Source: Ochromonadaceae sp. CCMP2298 (taxonomy: Eukaryota > Sar > Synurophyceae > Ochromonadales > Ochromonadaceae). From it: 22,497 nucleotides of DNA. The translations under genes and the position numbers were made by a program. The DNA lies in the NCBI GenBank assembly GCA_026770595.1, contig MU633822.1, positions 1 to 22,497 of the forward strand, in the 5' to 3' direction. The notes beneath the pieces were generated by a model that searched no databases, was not told the DNA's origin, and saw only the letters and a program-made list of their open reading frames with translations. Every line of letters begins with the position of its first letter. Positions within the stretch are counted from its first letter, which is position 1. This document shows positions 18,501-22,497 of the stretch, piece after piece.

Positions 18501-19325
18501 AGTAGAGACATCTGTGCCGGCTTCTGAGCAGAATCTAGTGACGACCTGTACAAGTGCCGCTGCCGCACTGAGCAGCCCCGTGGACCGCCGCAACTCCTTG
18601 CGGTCTGGCAGCGACTGCTCCTCCTGCCCCCCTTTCCACCGCAGCGACGAAGTGTGCACCTCTGTCCCCAGACTGCGCAAGGCCTCAGTCACTATGAGAA
18701 CGAAGTTGATCCCGTATATCTTGGCTATCACGTTTCTGTTGTGGCTCCACTTGCTGAGGACGGATAGGCAGTGGGCCACGCGGAGGAAGTGCTCCAGACT
18801 GTGCTCGTCAGCCTCGCCCAATGAACTCTCATTCCGCAGCATGGGGATGCCCACAAGAGCCCCTTCGAGGCGCTTGCTGGCTGTCTTGGACGACAGGCAC
18901 TCCAGAGCGTCGATAGAATCCGACCCGATATCCACCGACACATGGGAGAGAAACTGGTTACACACGTGCTGGCACAGCGCAGTCGGGTGCCCAGGGATCT
19001 GACCAACTGCATCCTCCTCTCCACTGGCGGTAAACAGGTGATCCGAAAAAATCTGGAACGCAGCTCCGTACTCGTCCAAGGAGCAGGACTCCACCAGATG
19101 GAAAAGATCCTGGAGGTGCTCGAAGCCGCGCCTGCAGAGGAGTTCGGGAGTTCGGGAGTTCGGGGGTTCGGGGCGGGAATTACGACAAGAGTAAGAAAAT
19201 GGATAGCACGAGGCAAGCAGTGCAAAGGGAACGTACGCGAAGTCCAGATCCACCACTTTCGCGCTCTCTCCTGCTGTGCCAGATCTGCTGAGCGCCTCCT
19301 GGGCCTTCACAAATAATTTATTCAT
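6591..19325 (-). CDS. Neurobeachin/LRBA-type BEACH domain protein, 4209 aa (one intron)
   Basis: Exon 1 is 19325-19237, exon 2 19131-6591. The ATG at 19325 is the first in frame after a TAA at 19400-19398. Visible layout in spliced numbering: helical armadillo-like N-half; concanavalin-A-like lectin domain about 1460-1670 (WHHLAFSHT, LVNGRK); further helical repeats; Ser/Gly/Pro-rich spacers; PH-BEACH about 3118-3270; BEACH about 3280-3573 with the signature YPIFPWVIAEY, FHYGTHYS and HHWIDLIFGYKQ; a basic disordered linker about 3740-3890 (KKKREHQHQRDQRDQRD); WD40 repeats about 3895 to the end (SGSDDGTIIIH). The WD40 start (FSSGHWDHSCRVT) is closest to neurobeachin, LRBA and NBEAL rather than WDFY3, and no FYVE domain is present. 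Such proteins scaffold vesicle traffic, lysosome-related organelles and membrane-protein sorting. One 12.5-kb exon is unusual. Several low-complexity tracts (TNTNTN near 12880; GAGAGPGLG near 10750) are probably length-variable. It shares a divergent promoter with the RING-ankyrin gene. Confidence 0.96.
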   Translation of the reverse strand: MNKLFVKAQEALSRSGTAGESAKVVDLDFAYVPFALLASCYPFSYSCRNSRPEPPNSRTPELLCRRGFEHLQDLFHLVESCSLDEYGAAFQIFSDHLFTASGEEDAVGQIPGHPTALCQHVCNQFLSHVSVDIGSDSIDALECLSSKTASKRLEGALVGIPMLRNESSLGEADEHSLEHFLRVAHCLSVLSKWSHNRNVIAKIYGINFVLIVTEALRSLGTEVHTSSLRWKGGQEEQSLPDRKELRRSTGLLSAAAALVQVVTRFCSEAGTDVSTAVDSLPSQPWEVRDFLATGMDLFVGVPASKGPRAAKVPTPAYQPSPKNSPSRANSRNSSGGKMLSSDRSDRGEKPPVESAISVVVVVLKALHEFSNVIGTFHPLQNELSDPGMYRGVRSLLLVLEGLHLHAISCMINTHAVLLSRFRESGGIDCLKALLSLSDIRVHESLGGAVGTRDALVLQRSLLVLQCSDACMDAGVKLSRSIVETIADMESVMMSLGTVFTWLSRQADSELNVNSPACVFTDEVMSELLIECQCPQVLHTQLPGTDLYPWDSKITRSTFRANMTAHESACSSLTNSFKSYWSERTKSVPKDGVQVFEPSKSLIYSLCGNNPDHGAANLSARREDSVQAPYFTEILSLPAARMMDHLLSRVYTVVWKYANKSYSLSDKTVFLKVALRMLSEAIEICTQTGNSMTLLIHYILFVARCIHYSPQQAIIVCKSQRVWKLLLRVGAISHQKGSARTAVPFNNKFMTVNSTLAGDVDPETGADLVYHVVWNYNTAASARSESSPRKRVSLARSRNSSSDSVAETPLSDEGFERRQSMDSVGSTGSTHAVSQLDLDGSSEEPSMDLSQHGSQHSRLSGSTPMSAMSDKEEFLRFYAQYVLKDMIMELMRISSHFSFLVIALVDTSIDAHLSLEYEANELTEILCPDTKDNDSIPTDDSCILILRWLNDLVDFHNQISIQSYVWIEAMKKCITLSKRLLDALNKFVTSTAADSGDILQVRPLFWPARAAAVQLMCKIVYSPASLNWIDAFIPAFETRAAPPPSPAAAPDRKASYLVSKFTTRKNAAPEAAPEPSVEPIRPPSRSSWVKHSTISRLILDPLCRDYAISIVAKILQSCAELLHELPHEYDASKITKQSMVEALAHDVVKGLFNTILAAPNQPASNDGVGAVVLCLQALIVLLRNPTALIYGEDITPYPAIVYQRLFLNYGALTPSHVKLEWTGFRYNVFRDLLASLNAAFKRATWDVQQKKQIMSYSLSFMTAVMLGNDAHKEIFWHLLMQKTKRKSSSMLLASSTPHSHSYHDMISMIISSREVGSVAAETILLLMEMLLGGLPMDFRISLFDRDLQNVHIPWEGFFDASEEPTMSNLGTIPLLLNIAYFCAERLQCCILNTLERLIGGSSSSCLTNLSACLQMQPPMFDMVMDVFPNLSPAAQQTSVKLLQVIGRYRVNVAQLKRMFRLLQLKDGKRPKYTWSLLDAIEGMIVTSKVPRHFFFFQGIESGLRVPAFKKWPATKGFSFSTWFCIDSPHVHMYRGESIRDSFSPAKSEKANRYLPRLISFRQDSGLGFEVHFQPHEVSNAFTILYTVYSPQVTVPVTVELGVVTSKSNKKGLGWHHLAFSHTASNFRSKSELLSLVNGRKSQHTITYPRFTEEIRCPIIGDAVVKTDDSCSAFFGQVAPLYFFSEPLQEVYLQGIFELGPSYSQLFDEKDSMQLAADSSVAQGLNFARVQDGFLSSAIMLTYNPALCKGNSIIDNTPEKNVLLWRPSRLDEEEEEHKDGEEDARTRMHAHKLKNTYIFSTRDVRDSFDCLGGVKVLLPIFSQLQSGMDDDNEIVAIPLRQEIYYKVMKLFSYFLRGTPENHRLINTSGFMLLTHFMEMLGPRYLTLMVLKELVTWCESMAKSEEWQNGFVRDVLCNFKLWKYAAFEVQKALLDYLQHFTMTSSNRAHAVITVPALFDAVYIYYAAPDGPRLSSKQRAEDLLVPADWKLCYSLDGMKLRRLRFTLLYMIQVLIGNTSEPIDDDINQLMTYITLEAVPSYKAEALKLLLDLVRGEVALGHRVLAGLCRGGVHHLLNLLGSPNLRVRMYALLTFCSVVTFATKHGKLSSLPVNLQSPRAGAPKDDIYNDFEPGPALRPKPAPQEGQLEADTSTNTNTNTNSNAKEAREADIFDDLDIPASSLAGIFLWAQRRLKALTISEASTKEATERQCYIIFTALCLTLFGQPCDYLRDKIESMGTGMTSTSSWTPPGSPGPGGIGGPGGGKSTKECSMDHEFDLDVSSCRICVPMILPALFSLMQMETLSSSVRIRLLLRLKSCVNNIDNLDVFLAVPQWQACILNCLTAEHRRLEYLTSELLSRSVSARLLEELEVEISESQNVIDVLLAIISDVHIHSIQLGSPSTSYFAISRPRAVRDIQFHTLATKELLELMKKDSRRMGCLVLRETISYLRSYATYGHLDGQVTGIQLLQSTVDALQREHNTVTYTIVNSTEITLRRKILELNLWLVTAFILDFITLPPAQPSGRESMSRGGGSSMFMGPADLTPDFSGYGSLLFGSPNSPAPSPISAKSQNDSEVGVGGSDLGVSPIERKSFLDLDVDRTEDGSGFSSGTRPRDSPCRNAAYNANKWRLVESLLDLLGPLGATSWQSIDRVDRLKAAMKVGYRLGRFAMTLMQEGVDSIIQQPLSTPLTPMKNSSTADNTKNKSSLVLRAIDGTFWVILRVLLDLFIQTPYSDADFAEALQPPVAMSAIARLMTLMDWVKDMSRDYYDSECLFVAIRLTDALRDSTQSISSSWSREALTTITILLSQQRDKMRARVLALRGAGGAGGAGSSPPTPTTSERPRFSSLVDSEISPTVGSGPGAGAGPGLGVGLGGGLTLSLPTKGSFDVPELEEDSYERGDVTDVLLDAINQSLKLQEIDWKLWSDLTEPIMQEASRAEKDMLSGKLNVMGLHKDSQESARQLEESLRLEEAQAAAITARIGEIEARTRSAEAKYSRELLRRGEARAKRSNSNWAAVYEELANERGPWGEGALDSSNILWMVDPCEDNFRKKHKLNKNVAGLDYLPNFLRCTTETSHKATYGSPPSFSAPPEEDRSLSASMSESDTSRNPNIIRDVLKLNAEKAADAEGGEDDLSEDEEEAEEEQADATSEKIQGRNEGVDAFGDKILFKAACQVITPATNSTNESQLGTLEVTKFRITYTRGTEGLKNVDSFTALMHRQKRPESSACKTLWACQQYPSTSWMCTELCNIAHRFYQLRFVAVEMFTTARKAVLFNLFDRAAASKFQTIVRRVVKPPHMAPYFGKRPQTIIQRTTAPGSLLNITTAWTNREISNFDYLMRLNSIAGRTCNDMGQYPIFPWVIAEYSASELNLKDPKSFRDLRWPMGAQDPTQREMIHQKYEDLKTSYVEGGDDGMMMPPFHYGTHYSVAGFVLWFLMRVEPYTSLHVQLQDGRIDRPDRLFHSLEAAYKGCTSNPADVKELVPELFYSPDVLQNVNGVDFGVTQNDIQVGDIVLPTWAKDPEDFIQKHREALESEYVSLHLHHWIDLIFGYKQRPPHLDGDEAAVSSCNVYYHLTYENAVDLEYLQKKEPSLYQQYVCQISEFGQIPCQLFKKPHPPRQPLHKVEIIWPVASVIMGVNTLSESEERPPMPKRIICFREIALSARPILFIAESADRLITMDSTRVCGCHQWQVLSPDVVPPFRLAVDQVALGVSRGMGDNRLSSLLQISTYGQTRGREKRLGVPFATAQNVSIAAPASSAALLNPFEPAAEGGRDGKETRKWQPTKVRVYEKEEAARSKKKREHQHQRDQRDQRDHALSRQASRRMPRDPHGSRDLSLQLPSPGTPRSPGDDLRKRADTDLSVRSGSAAEHEAHPTPTRETHAHSASAQSRQDAREPGRFPARPQPAQSSTSAGARPGNSSAARAPVSDEHLSAQLFALLPESKLVFSSGHWDHSCRVTSAETGSLVQSVRQHRDVITCLALAKDFGQRWLVTGSRDCTLMVWDVSAVNPLPLGPQPQYILYGHDDSVTCLAVNPELDVVVSGSDDGTIIIHNLRDGTYVRSIVDNGRSYSSPKASLGGSGDQLDATRRLSVKPEATSAPPPQVQQRKITWIGLSKEAYIVTYSADEQLLRTFSLNGMLIASRVVPEALHCFLLSEDGKVILTGGSSCVVVLRWVRTLELANDGARLGFEAVLDGSMDDIPPMASPIRALHLTRLERHLLVGLESGEMRILAQDPNYLRQRLQNKLIEIGIL
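10690..10885 (-). repeat. GC-rich low-complexity coding tracts (Gly/Ala/Pro)
   Basis: Two short tracts in the BEACH exon, around 10705-10770 and 10850-10885, are simple G/C runs that encode GAGAGPGLGVGLGGG and GGAGGAG. They lie in a disordered spacer. C8-C9 homopolymers on the plus strand here and near 12548 are places where sequencing errors could shift the frame, yet the frame is intact. Confidence 0.75.
12846..12896 (-). repeat. In-frame hexamer repeat encoding Thr-Asn run
   Basis: On the plus strand TTCGTGTTCGTATTCGTG-type units recur at a 6-bp step inside the BEACH exon and encode a TSTNTNTNTNSN stretch in a spacer between helical regions. The unit length keeps the frame, so copy-number change would be tolerated. 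Confidence 0.8.
19132..19236 (-). other. Spliceosomal intron, phase 2, 105 nt, no in-frame stop
   Basis: The donor is GACTTCGC|GTACGT and the acceptor CTCTGCAG|GCGC on the minus strand. The intron is 35 codons long with no stop, so a naive frame call reads through it. The inserted residues (a short hydrophobic run, then Arg/Pro/Asn-rich) look unlike the flanking helices, and the splice sites are strong. An alternative is that the intron is sometimes retained. Confidence 0.7.
19143..19174. repeat. Second 8-bp tandem repeat, TTCGGGAG x 4, inside BEACH intron
   Basis: Four 8-bp units (TTCGGGAG twice, then TTCGGGGG and TTCGGGGC) lie next to the acceptor site. On the coding strand they read CTCCCGAA and supply the pyrimidine-rich part of the acceptor. 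Confidence 0.9.
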
Positions 19326-19726
19326 GACGCACGGCCGTGTTTCAAAATCCTGCGCCTGGGCCTCCGCTGTTACTGCCACCACTGACAAGGGTCGATATTA
19401 GAAAGGACGGGTGGCGTCAACACGCACAAGGAATGTGGATCTTTCCAGCTCGAGGACATCCAAGCGCTTCCGCCGCTTCCAAGACAGGATTTCATAATGC
19501 TTGTGATGCGAGAGAAATCTTTTCGGCAAAAAAAAACTTTTTCGGCGAAAAAGGGATATTATACGGTACGTACTGCGCCCTTTTCGTCCCGTGACATTTT
19601 TTTGGGCCGAACAAAAAGTTCTTCCCCCCCCTTGGTGCATTCCATTCTCCTGTTTTTCTCTTGTGTGCACAACTCCTCATCCCTTTCCTTCCTTTTGACG
19701 CCTCGACCTCTCTGCGCGCTGAAACG
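19326..19726. promoter_or_regulatory. Divergent promoter between BEACH (-) and RING-ankyrin (+) genes
   Basis: This 401-bp gap between two ATGs is the only upstream region for both genes. It contains the nested palindrome at 19520-19611 and, from about 19621 to 19720, a strongly pyrimidine-rich plus-strand stretch (C8 and CTTTCCTTCCTTTT runs) that is probably the leader of the RING-ankyrin gene. No other coding frame is convincing. Confidence 0.65.
19522..19611. promoter_or_regulatory. Nested imperfect palindrome centred on GTACGTAC
   Basis: The outer arms are TTCGGC plus A9 (19522-19536) and T7 then GGGCCGAA (19597-19611). The inner arms are CGAAAAAGGG (19546-19555) and CCCTTTTCG (19578-19586). 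GTACGTAC, itself a palindrome, lies between the inner arms at 19566-19573. Symmetry fits a bidirectional promoter bound by a dimeric factor, or a cruciform-prone element. Confidence 0.6.
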
Positions 19727-21835
19727 ATGAGGTGTTCGATTTGCCTCGGCAGCCCTGACGCCGGCCGAAGCGTCCAGTGCGGCGCAGGGCACGAGTTCTG
19801 TGTGGAGTGCGCTTCAACGTGGTGTGATCACTTGACCGTTCCTGAGCTGAAGGGGAAGTCTTCTTCTACGCGTTTGATATGCCCTCACGTCGGTGATCAG
19901 CGATGCAGCTCGTCGATGACGCTGCAGGGCATGGCAGAGAGCAGTGTGAGCGACGAGGTCTTGCGTCGCGTCCGGGAGAAGTGCGAGCAGTCGGCCAAGT
20001 TCTTCCGCGAGGATATTTTGGAAGCTGTGGAGATCAGATGTCCGCGTGTAACGTGCAATGTGCTGCTAGATCTTAATCCTGACGCGTGCACTGCCATTTC
20101 CTGCGGGAACTGCGCAATACACTTCTGCTCGGCCTGTCACTCAACATTCCCGAGCTCGCACCATACGCATCTGCATGTGCCCCTCGTGCACAACCATCGA
20201 GACGTCTTCCTGCCCAGGGAGTATGTGGCAGCGGGGCAGCGGCGGATGCGGTTGGAGCAGCTGCGGCGGATTCTGGACGGCGTTAGTGCAGAGGTGGTGC
20301 AGGAGCTGCTCGAGGGCATCGCGCCCGAACTACAGCACAGAGAGCTGCCCATCAGCTGGGCGGACATCGTGGCGCAGTCCGACGAGGCGAAGGTCACTCT
20401 GGACAGACAGAGACTTGGCAGAGCTCCCAACGTGGCTCCTGCGATGGTGGGGCCTCAGGGGCCTCTTGGGGTGCCTGGGGTGCCTGGGGTGCTCCTGCAG
20501 GGAGGCGCACTACCCCAGAACATGCGAATAGTGATTAGAAATGTGCCCCCTGGGATGCCCCCTGCAGCCGTTATCGCCCACGCGCAAGCACATGCACTGG
20601 CGCATGCTCGCGCAGTTGCCCAGGCGCAAGCAGCTGCTGTTAACAATGGCGGTGCTGCTGCTGGCGCTGCTGCTGCTGCTGGCGCTGCTGCTGCTGGTGG
20701 TGGTGGTGCTGATTTTGCTGCTGCTGCTGGTGCTGCTGCTGCTGGCGCTGCTGCTGCTGCTGGTGCTGCTGCTGCTGGTGGTGGTGCTGTTCCTAGGATT
20801 GCTGGGGAGGAAACGCCGGTTTCCCGTGGCCTCTACGTGCTGAACCTGTGCTTCGCCGGGCGCTTCGAGGACCTAAGATTGTACATACAGGAAATGGAGC
20901 AGACTCGAGTGCCCGTGGTAATAAACTGGCTGATCAAAAATCCCCAGGGGAACAGTGCCTTCAGCTGTGCTGCTCGGCTAGAGAGCAGCTACCTCAGGAT
21001 CGCTACCATGGAGCTACTACTGAAAGTGGGCGCACATCTGGTGATCAATGAGCCGGACTGTGACCAACTTCCCGCCCTGCACCGCTACGTGATGCTGAAC
21101 GACATAGCAGGGGTAAAATTTTTGATCGCCCAGAGGGGGATCAATTTAGAGAAAACTACGCTAGAAGGTCGCACGGCTTTGTTCCTCTGCGCTGAGCGAA
21201 ACTTTATCCACATCGCGAGGGAGCTGCTGCAGGCAGGTGCTCGCCTACATACGACGGATAACACAGGCAATACTGTGGTGATTGCTACGTGTCTGCGATG
21301 TCTGCAGGACCGGCCCACTGACGGCGAGATCGTGCGCAGTATTAAGTTTTGGGTGGAGCAGGGAGCAGATCTGGAGGCGCCGGATTCGGAGGCTCTGTGG
21401 CGTCCGCTCCACTACGCTGCTGGCGGGAGGTACATCAACGGCGTCGCGGCGGTGTCTACTCTGCTAAGGCTGGGCGCAAACGTCAGGGCACTCACGCGCC
21501 ACAAGCAGACGCCGCTGGACTTGGCAGTGCGCTGGGGAACAGTGGAGATTATTCCCATACTGGTGGCGGCCGAGGGAGCCGATCCCTCTATACCGTTCGA
21601 CGCCCAGGAGCTGCAGATTAACGGGTCGGTGCAGCCCCGCTCTGAGGAAATCCGCCGCATCCTGAAGAAGGCCCAGGCATGGGAGCAGTTCAAGATTCGC
21701 ACATTCAAGCCTCTGCGTAGGTTCTGGTGTACCTACGGTGCCTACCTGGTAGTGGCTGTGGGAGTGGGAGCCGTTGCAGTGATGGCGTCTCTGCTCGTGC
21801 CCTTCCTACCGACATCCGCACTGGGTGATGCGTAG
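19727..21835 (+). CDS. RING/IBR-like zinc-finger, ankyrin-repeat, tail-anchored protein, 702 aa
   Basis: The start is the ATG at 19727 (A at -3); the frame is open upstream but has no ATG. Residues 3-60 form a RING-like finger: CSIC, then QCGAGHEFCVEC, then ICPH and a further Cys. Residues about 105-165 form a second Cys/His cluster (CP-x3-C, ISCGNCAIHFCSAC, then HxHxH) of the IBR/RING2 type, so it may be an RBR-like E3 ubiquitin ligase. A Gly/Pro/Val segment and an Ala/Gly tract (about 305-357) lead to some five ankyrin repeats (about 365-635; e.g. GRTALFLCAERNFIHIARELLQAGA). A single hydrophobic helix at about 670-693 (AYLVVAVGVGAVAVMASLLV) near the C-terminus indicates a tail anchor, placing RING and ankyrin parts in the cytosol. 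Likely role: membrane-bound ubiquitin ligase with ankyrin-selected substrates; this is inference from domains. No intron. An AATAAA follows at 21871. Confidence 0.88.
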   Translation: MRCSICLGSPDAGRSVQCGAGHEFCVECASTWCDHLTVPELKGKSSSTRLICPHVGDQRCSSSMTLQGMAESSVSDEVLRRVREKCEQSAKFFREDILEAVEIRCPRVTCNVLLDLNPDACTAISCGNCAIHFCSACHSTFPSSHHTHLHVPLVHNHRDVFLPREYVAAGQRRMRLEQLRRILDGVSAEVVQELLEGIAPELQHRELPISWADIVAQSDEAKVTLDRQRLGRAPNVAPAMVGPQGPLGVPGVPGVLLQGGALPQNMRIVIRNVPPGMPPAAVIAHAQAHALAHARAVAQAQAAAVNNGGAAAGAAAAAGAAAAGGGGADFAAAAGAAAAGAAAAAGAAAAGGGAVPRIAGEETPVSRGLYVLNLCFAGRFEDLRLYIQEMEQTRVPVVINWLIKNPQGNSAFSCAARLESSYLRIATMELLLKVGAHLVINEPDCDQLPALHRYVMLNDIAGVKFLIAQRGINLEKTTLEGRTALFLCAERNFIHIARELLQAGARLHTTDNTGNTVVIATCLRCLQDRPTDGEIVRSIKFWVEQGADLEAPDSEALWRPLHYAAGGRYINGVAAVSTLLRLGANVRALTRHKQTPLDLAVRWGTVEIIPILVAAEGADPSIPFDAQELQINGSVQPRSEEIRRILKKAQAWEQFKIRTFKPLRRFWCTYGAYLVVAVGVGAVAVMASLLVPFLPTSALGDA
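20648..20796 (+). repeat. GCT trinucleotide repeat encoding poly-Ala/Gly
   Basis: About 150 bp of mostly GCT with GGC/GGT interruptions encode runs of 3 to 5 alanines separated by glycine. The pattern AGAAAAAGAAAAGGG occurs twice, around a central ADF, showing an internal duplication of about 22 codons. It separates the zinc fingers from the ankyrin repeats as a flexible spacer. Confidence 0.92.
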
Positions 21836-21870
21836 AAGGCTCATCCAAAATACTTTTCTTGGGCATGTTA

Positions 21871-21876
21871 AATAAA
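21871..21876 (+). terminator. Polyadenylation signal AATAAA
   Basis: A canonical AATAAA lies 36 nt past the TAG of the RING-ankyrin gene. The facing STPGR gene stops at 21928, so only 92 bp separate the two stops and the transcripts' 3' ends probably overlap. Confidence 0.65.
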
Positions 21877-21927
21877 CTGTTAAACACTTTGTTTCATATA
21901 AATAACAACTGTACAGCGACCTGGAAT

Positions 21928-22497
21928 CTAACAATTCTTCGTCATATCTGAATGCCTGTGCCCGCAAGTACTCTTGGCGAAGGATTTCCTGAAGTCGGCC
22001 ATTGACGGACTGGGCTTGAATAATAGCCGGCTTTGGTTGGACACGACCTCGGGCATGTTGACGGCCCCCACATGGCCCAGATTGTAATAGCCCGGCCCGG
22101 TGCCGTTTGTTTCTGCATGGAGGTGAAGGGAGAGTCGGGGTTAAATACTGGGGGTATGTTTCGAAGTTGGAGGGTGTACATACCTCGCTTCCGCTGCGGA
22201 AGCACCTCGCTGATTGAGACGGATCTGTGCAGCTGCCGAGGGTCTTTGCCTATATTGTAGTGCACCGCGGTCTGCTTCTGGCCGGGCGCAAGTATATCTA
22301 GCGATTCGTGCAGGATGATTTTGCGCGGTATGGCGGCATTGGTGCGCGGCTGCATGCACGCCTTTGGAGGGCGGTGGAACTTGGTTGCCACTTCGAAGTT
22401 ACAGTCGTACGTGCCTGGTCCTGGCAGGAGGGCTGGGACAGGTATAGGTATAGGTATAGGTATAGGTATAGGTATAGGTATAGGTATAGGTATAGGT
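21928..22497 (-). CDS. Sperm-tail PG-rich repeat (STPGR/shippo-type) protein, C-terminal part (5' truncated, one intron)
   Basis: The gene runs off the window at 22497. Exons 22497-22184 and 22112-21928 join over a 71-nt phase-1 intron (GTATGT...ATGCAG), ending in TAG. The spliced product has two STPGR signatures: LPGPGTYDCNF just inside the visible start and GTGPGYYNLGHV after the splice. The second is only readable after splicing, which supports the intron. Other visible segments, such as a basic run before the junction and the final CGHRHSDMTKNC, are soluble. STPGR proteins (ODF3/shippo and relatives) are microtubule-associated components of flagellar axonemes and outer dense fibres, so this gene points to a flagellated cell. 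The frame continues upstream into the AGGTAT repeat as a Pro-Ile run, which may be coding or may be an unrecognised intron end. Confidence 0.8.
22113..22183 (-). other. Spliceosomal intron, phase 1, 71 nt
   Basis: Donor AAGCGAG|GTATGT and acceptor CCATGCAG|AAACAA on the minus strand. Reading through stays open but destroys the second PG-rich motif; splicing restores it and brings the frame to a TAG. Confidence 0.85.
22440..22497. repeat. (AGGTAT)n hexamer microsatellite at window edge
   Basis: Nearly ten perfect 6-bp units run to the window end. On the minus strand and in the frame of the STPGR gene they read CCT ATA, i.e. Pro-Ile repeats. The true length is unknown. The unit is not one of the common telomere repeats I know. 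Confidence 0.95.

Noticed and set aside
20541-20843. Leu/Val-rich frame over the GCT repeat, which looks like a string of membrane helices
   Set aside because: It is the CTG reading of the GCT repeat; the +1 frame encodes Ala/Gly within the long RING-ankyrin frame.
22440-22497. Telomeric repeat at the window end
   Set aside because: The AGGTAT unit lacks the G-run of known telomere repeats and its complement continues an open coding frame, so an internal microsatellite is more likely.
1-22497. tRNA, rRNA, CRISPR arrays or transposase/reverse-transcriptase genes
   Set aside because: I found no cloverleaf-like, rRNA-like or spacer-repeat structure and no mobile-element protein motif on either strand; a covariance-model scan was not possible here.

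Overview
The window is nuclear DNA of a GC-rich, compact eukaryote. All splice junctions I could place are GT-AG, in five short introns of 71 to 110 nt. Neighbouring genes lie tens to hundreds of bases apart, and TAA, TAG and TGA are all used as stops, so the genetic code is standard. A sperm-tail PG-rich (STPGR) protein and an IQANK1-like fragment suggest an organism that can build a flagellum. A protist, perhaps a stramenopile-type alga or relative, is my best guess, with low confidence on lineage. Both window ends are pure microsatellite, (AC)n at 1-23 and (AGGTAT)n at 22440-22497, which looks like a contig broken at repeats.

Layout: (1) 26-686 +, 3' end of an IQANK1-like protein. (2) 3623-979 -, an 851-residue two-transmembrane protein of unknown function, with a small acidic first exon. 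(3) 4166-4621 +, a small secretory-pathway protein resembling the ER chaperone MESD, ending in DDEL. (4) 5372-6144 +, a single-pass membrane protein with a C-terminal SWGxLP/CD motif. (5) 19325-6591 -, a 4209-residue neurobeachin/LRBA-type BEACH protein, nearly all in one 12.5-kb exon. (6) 19727-21835 +, a zinc-finger (RING/IBR-like) ankyrin-repeat protein with a C-terminal membrane anchor. (7) 22497-21928 -, 3' part of an STPGR flagellar-type protein.

The non-coding parts are structured. The 750-bp gap 4622-5371 holds two identical 10-bp palindromes in inverted-terminal-repeat arrangement, a five-tract G-quadruplex candidate and a TATA-like box. The divergent promoter between genes 5 and 6 is a nested imperfect palindrome. 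Both regions share the 8-mer GTACGTAC followed by a CCCT(C)TTTT tract. Two different 8-bp tandem repeats sit at the two ends of the BEACH gene: 17 units just past its stop and 4 units inside its first intron.

Functionally the genes look like ordinary chromosomal housekeeping: membrane traffic (BEACH), ER folding (MESD-like), ubiquitin-type membrane quality control (RING-ankyrin) and flagellar structure. I see no mobile-element genes, CRISPR, RNA genes or operon-like defence or biosynthetic cluster. The least described items are the two-TM protein, the SWGxLP protein and the 4869-5236 palindrome-bounded segment.
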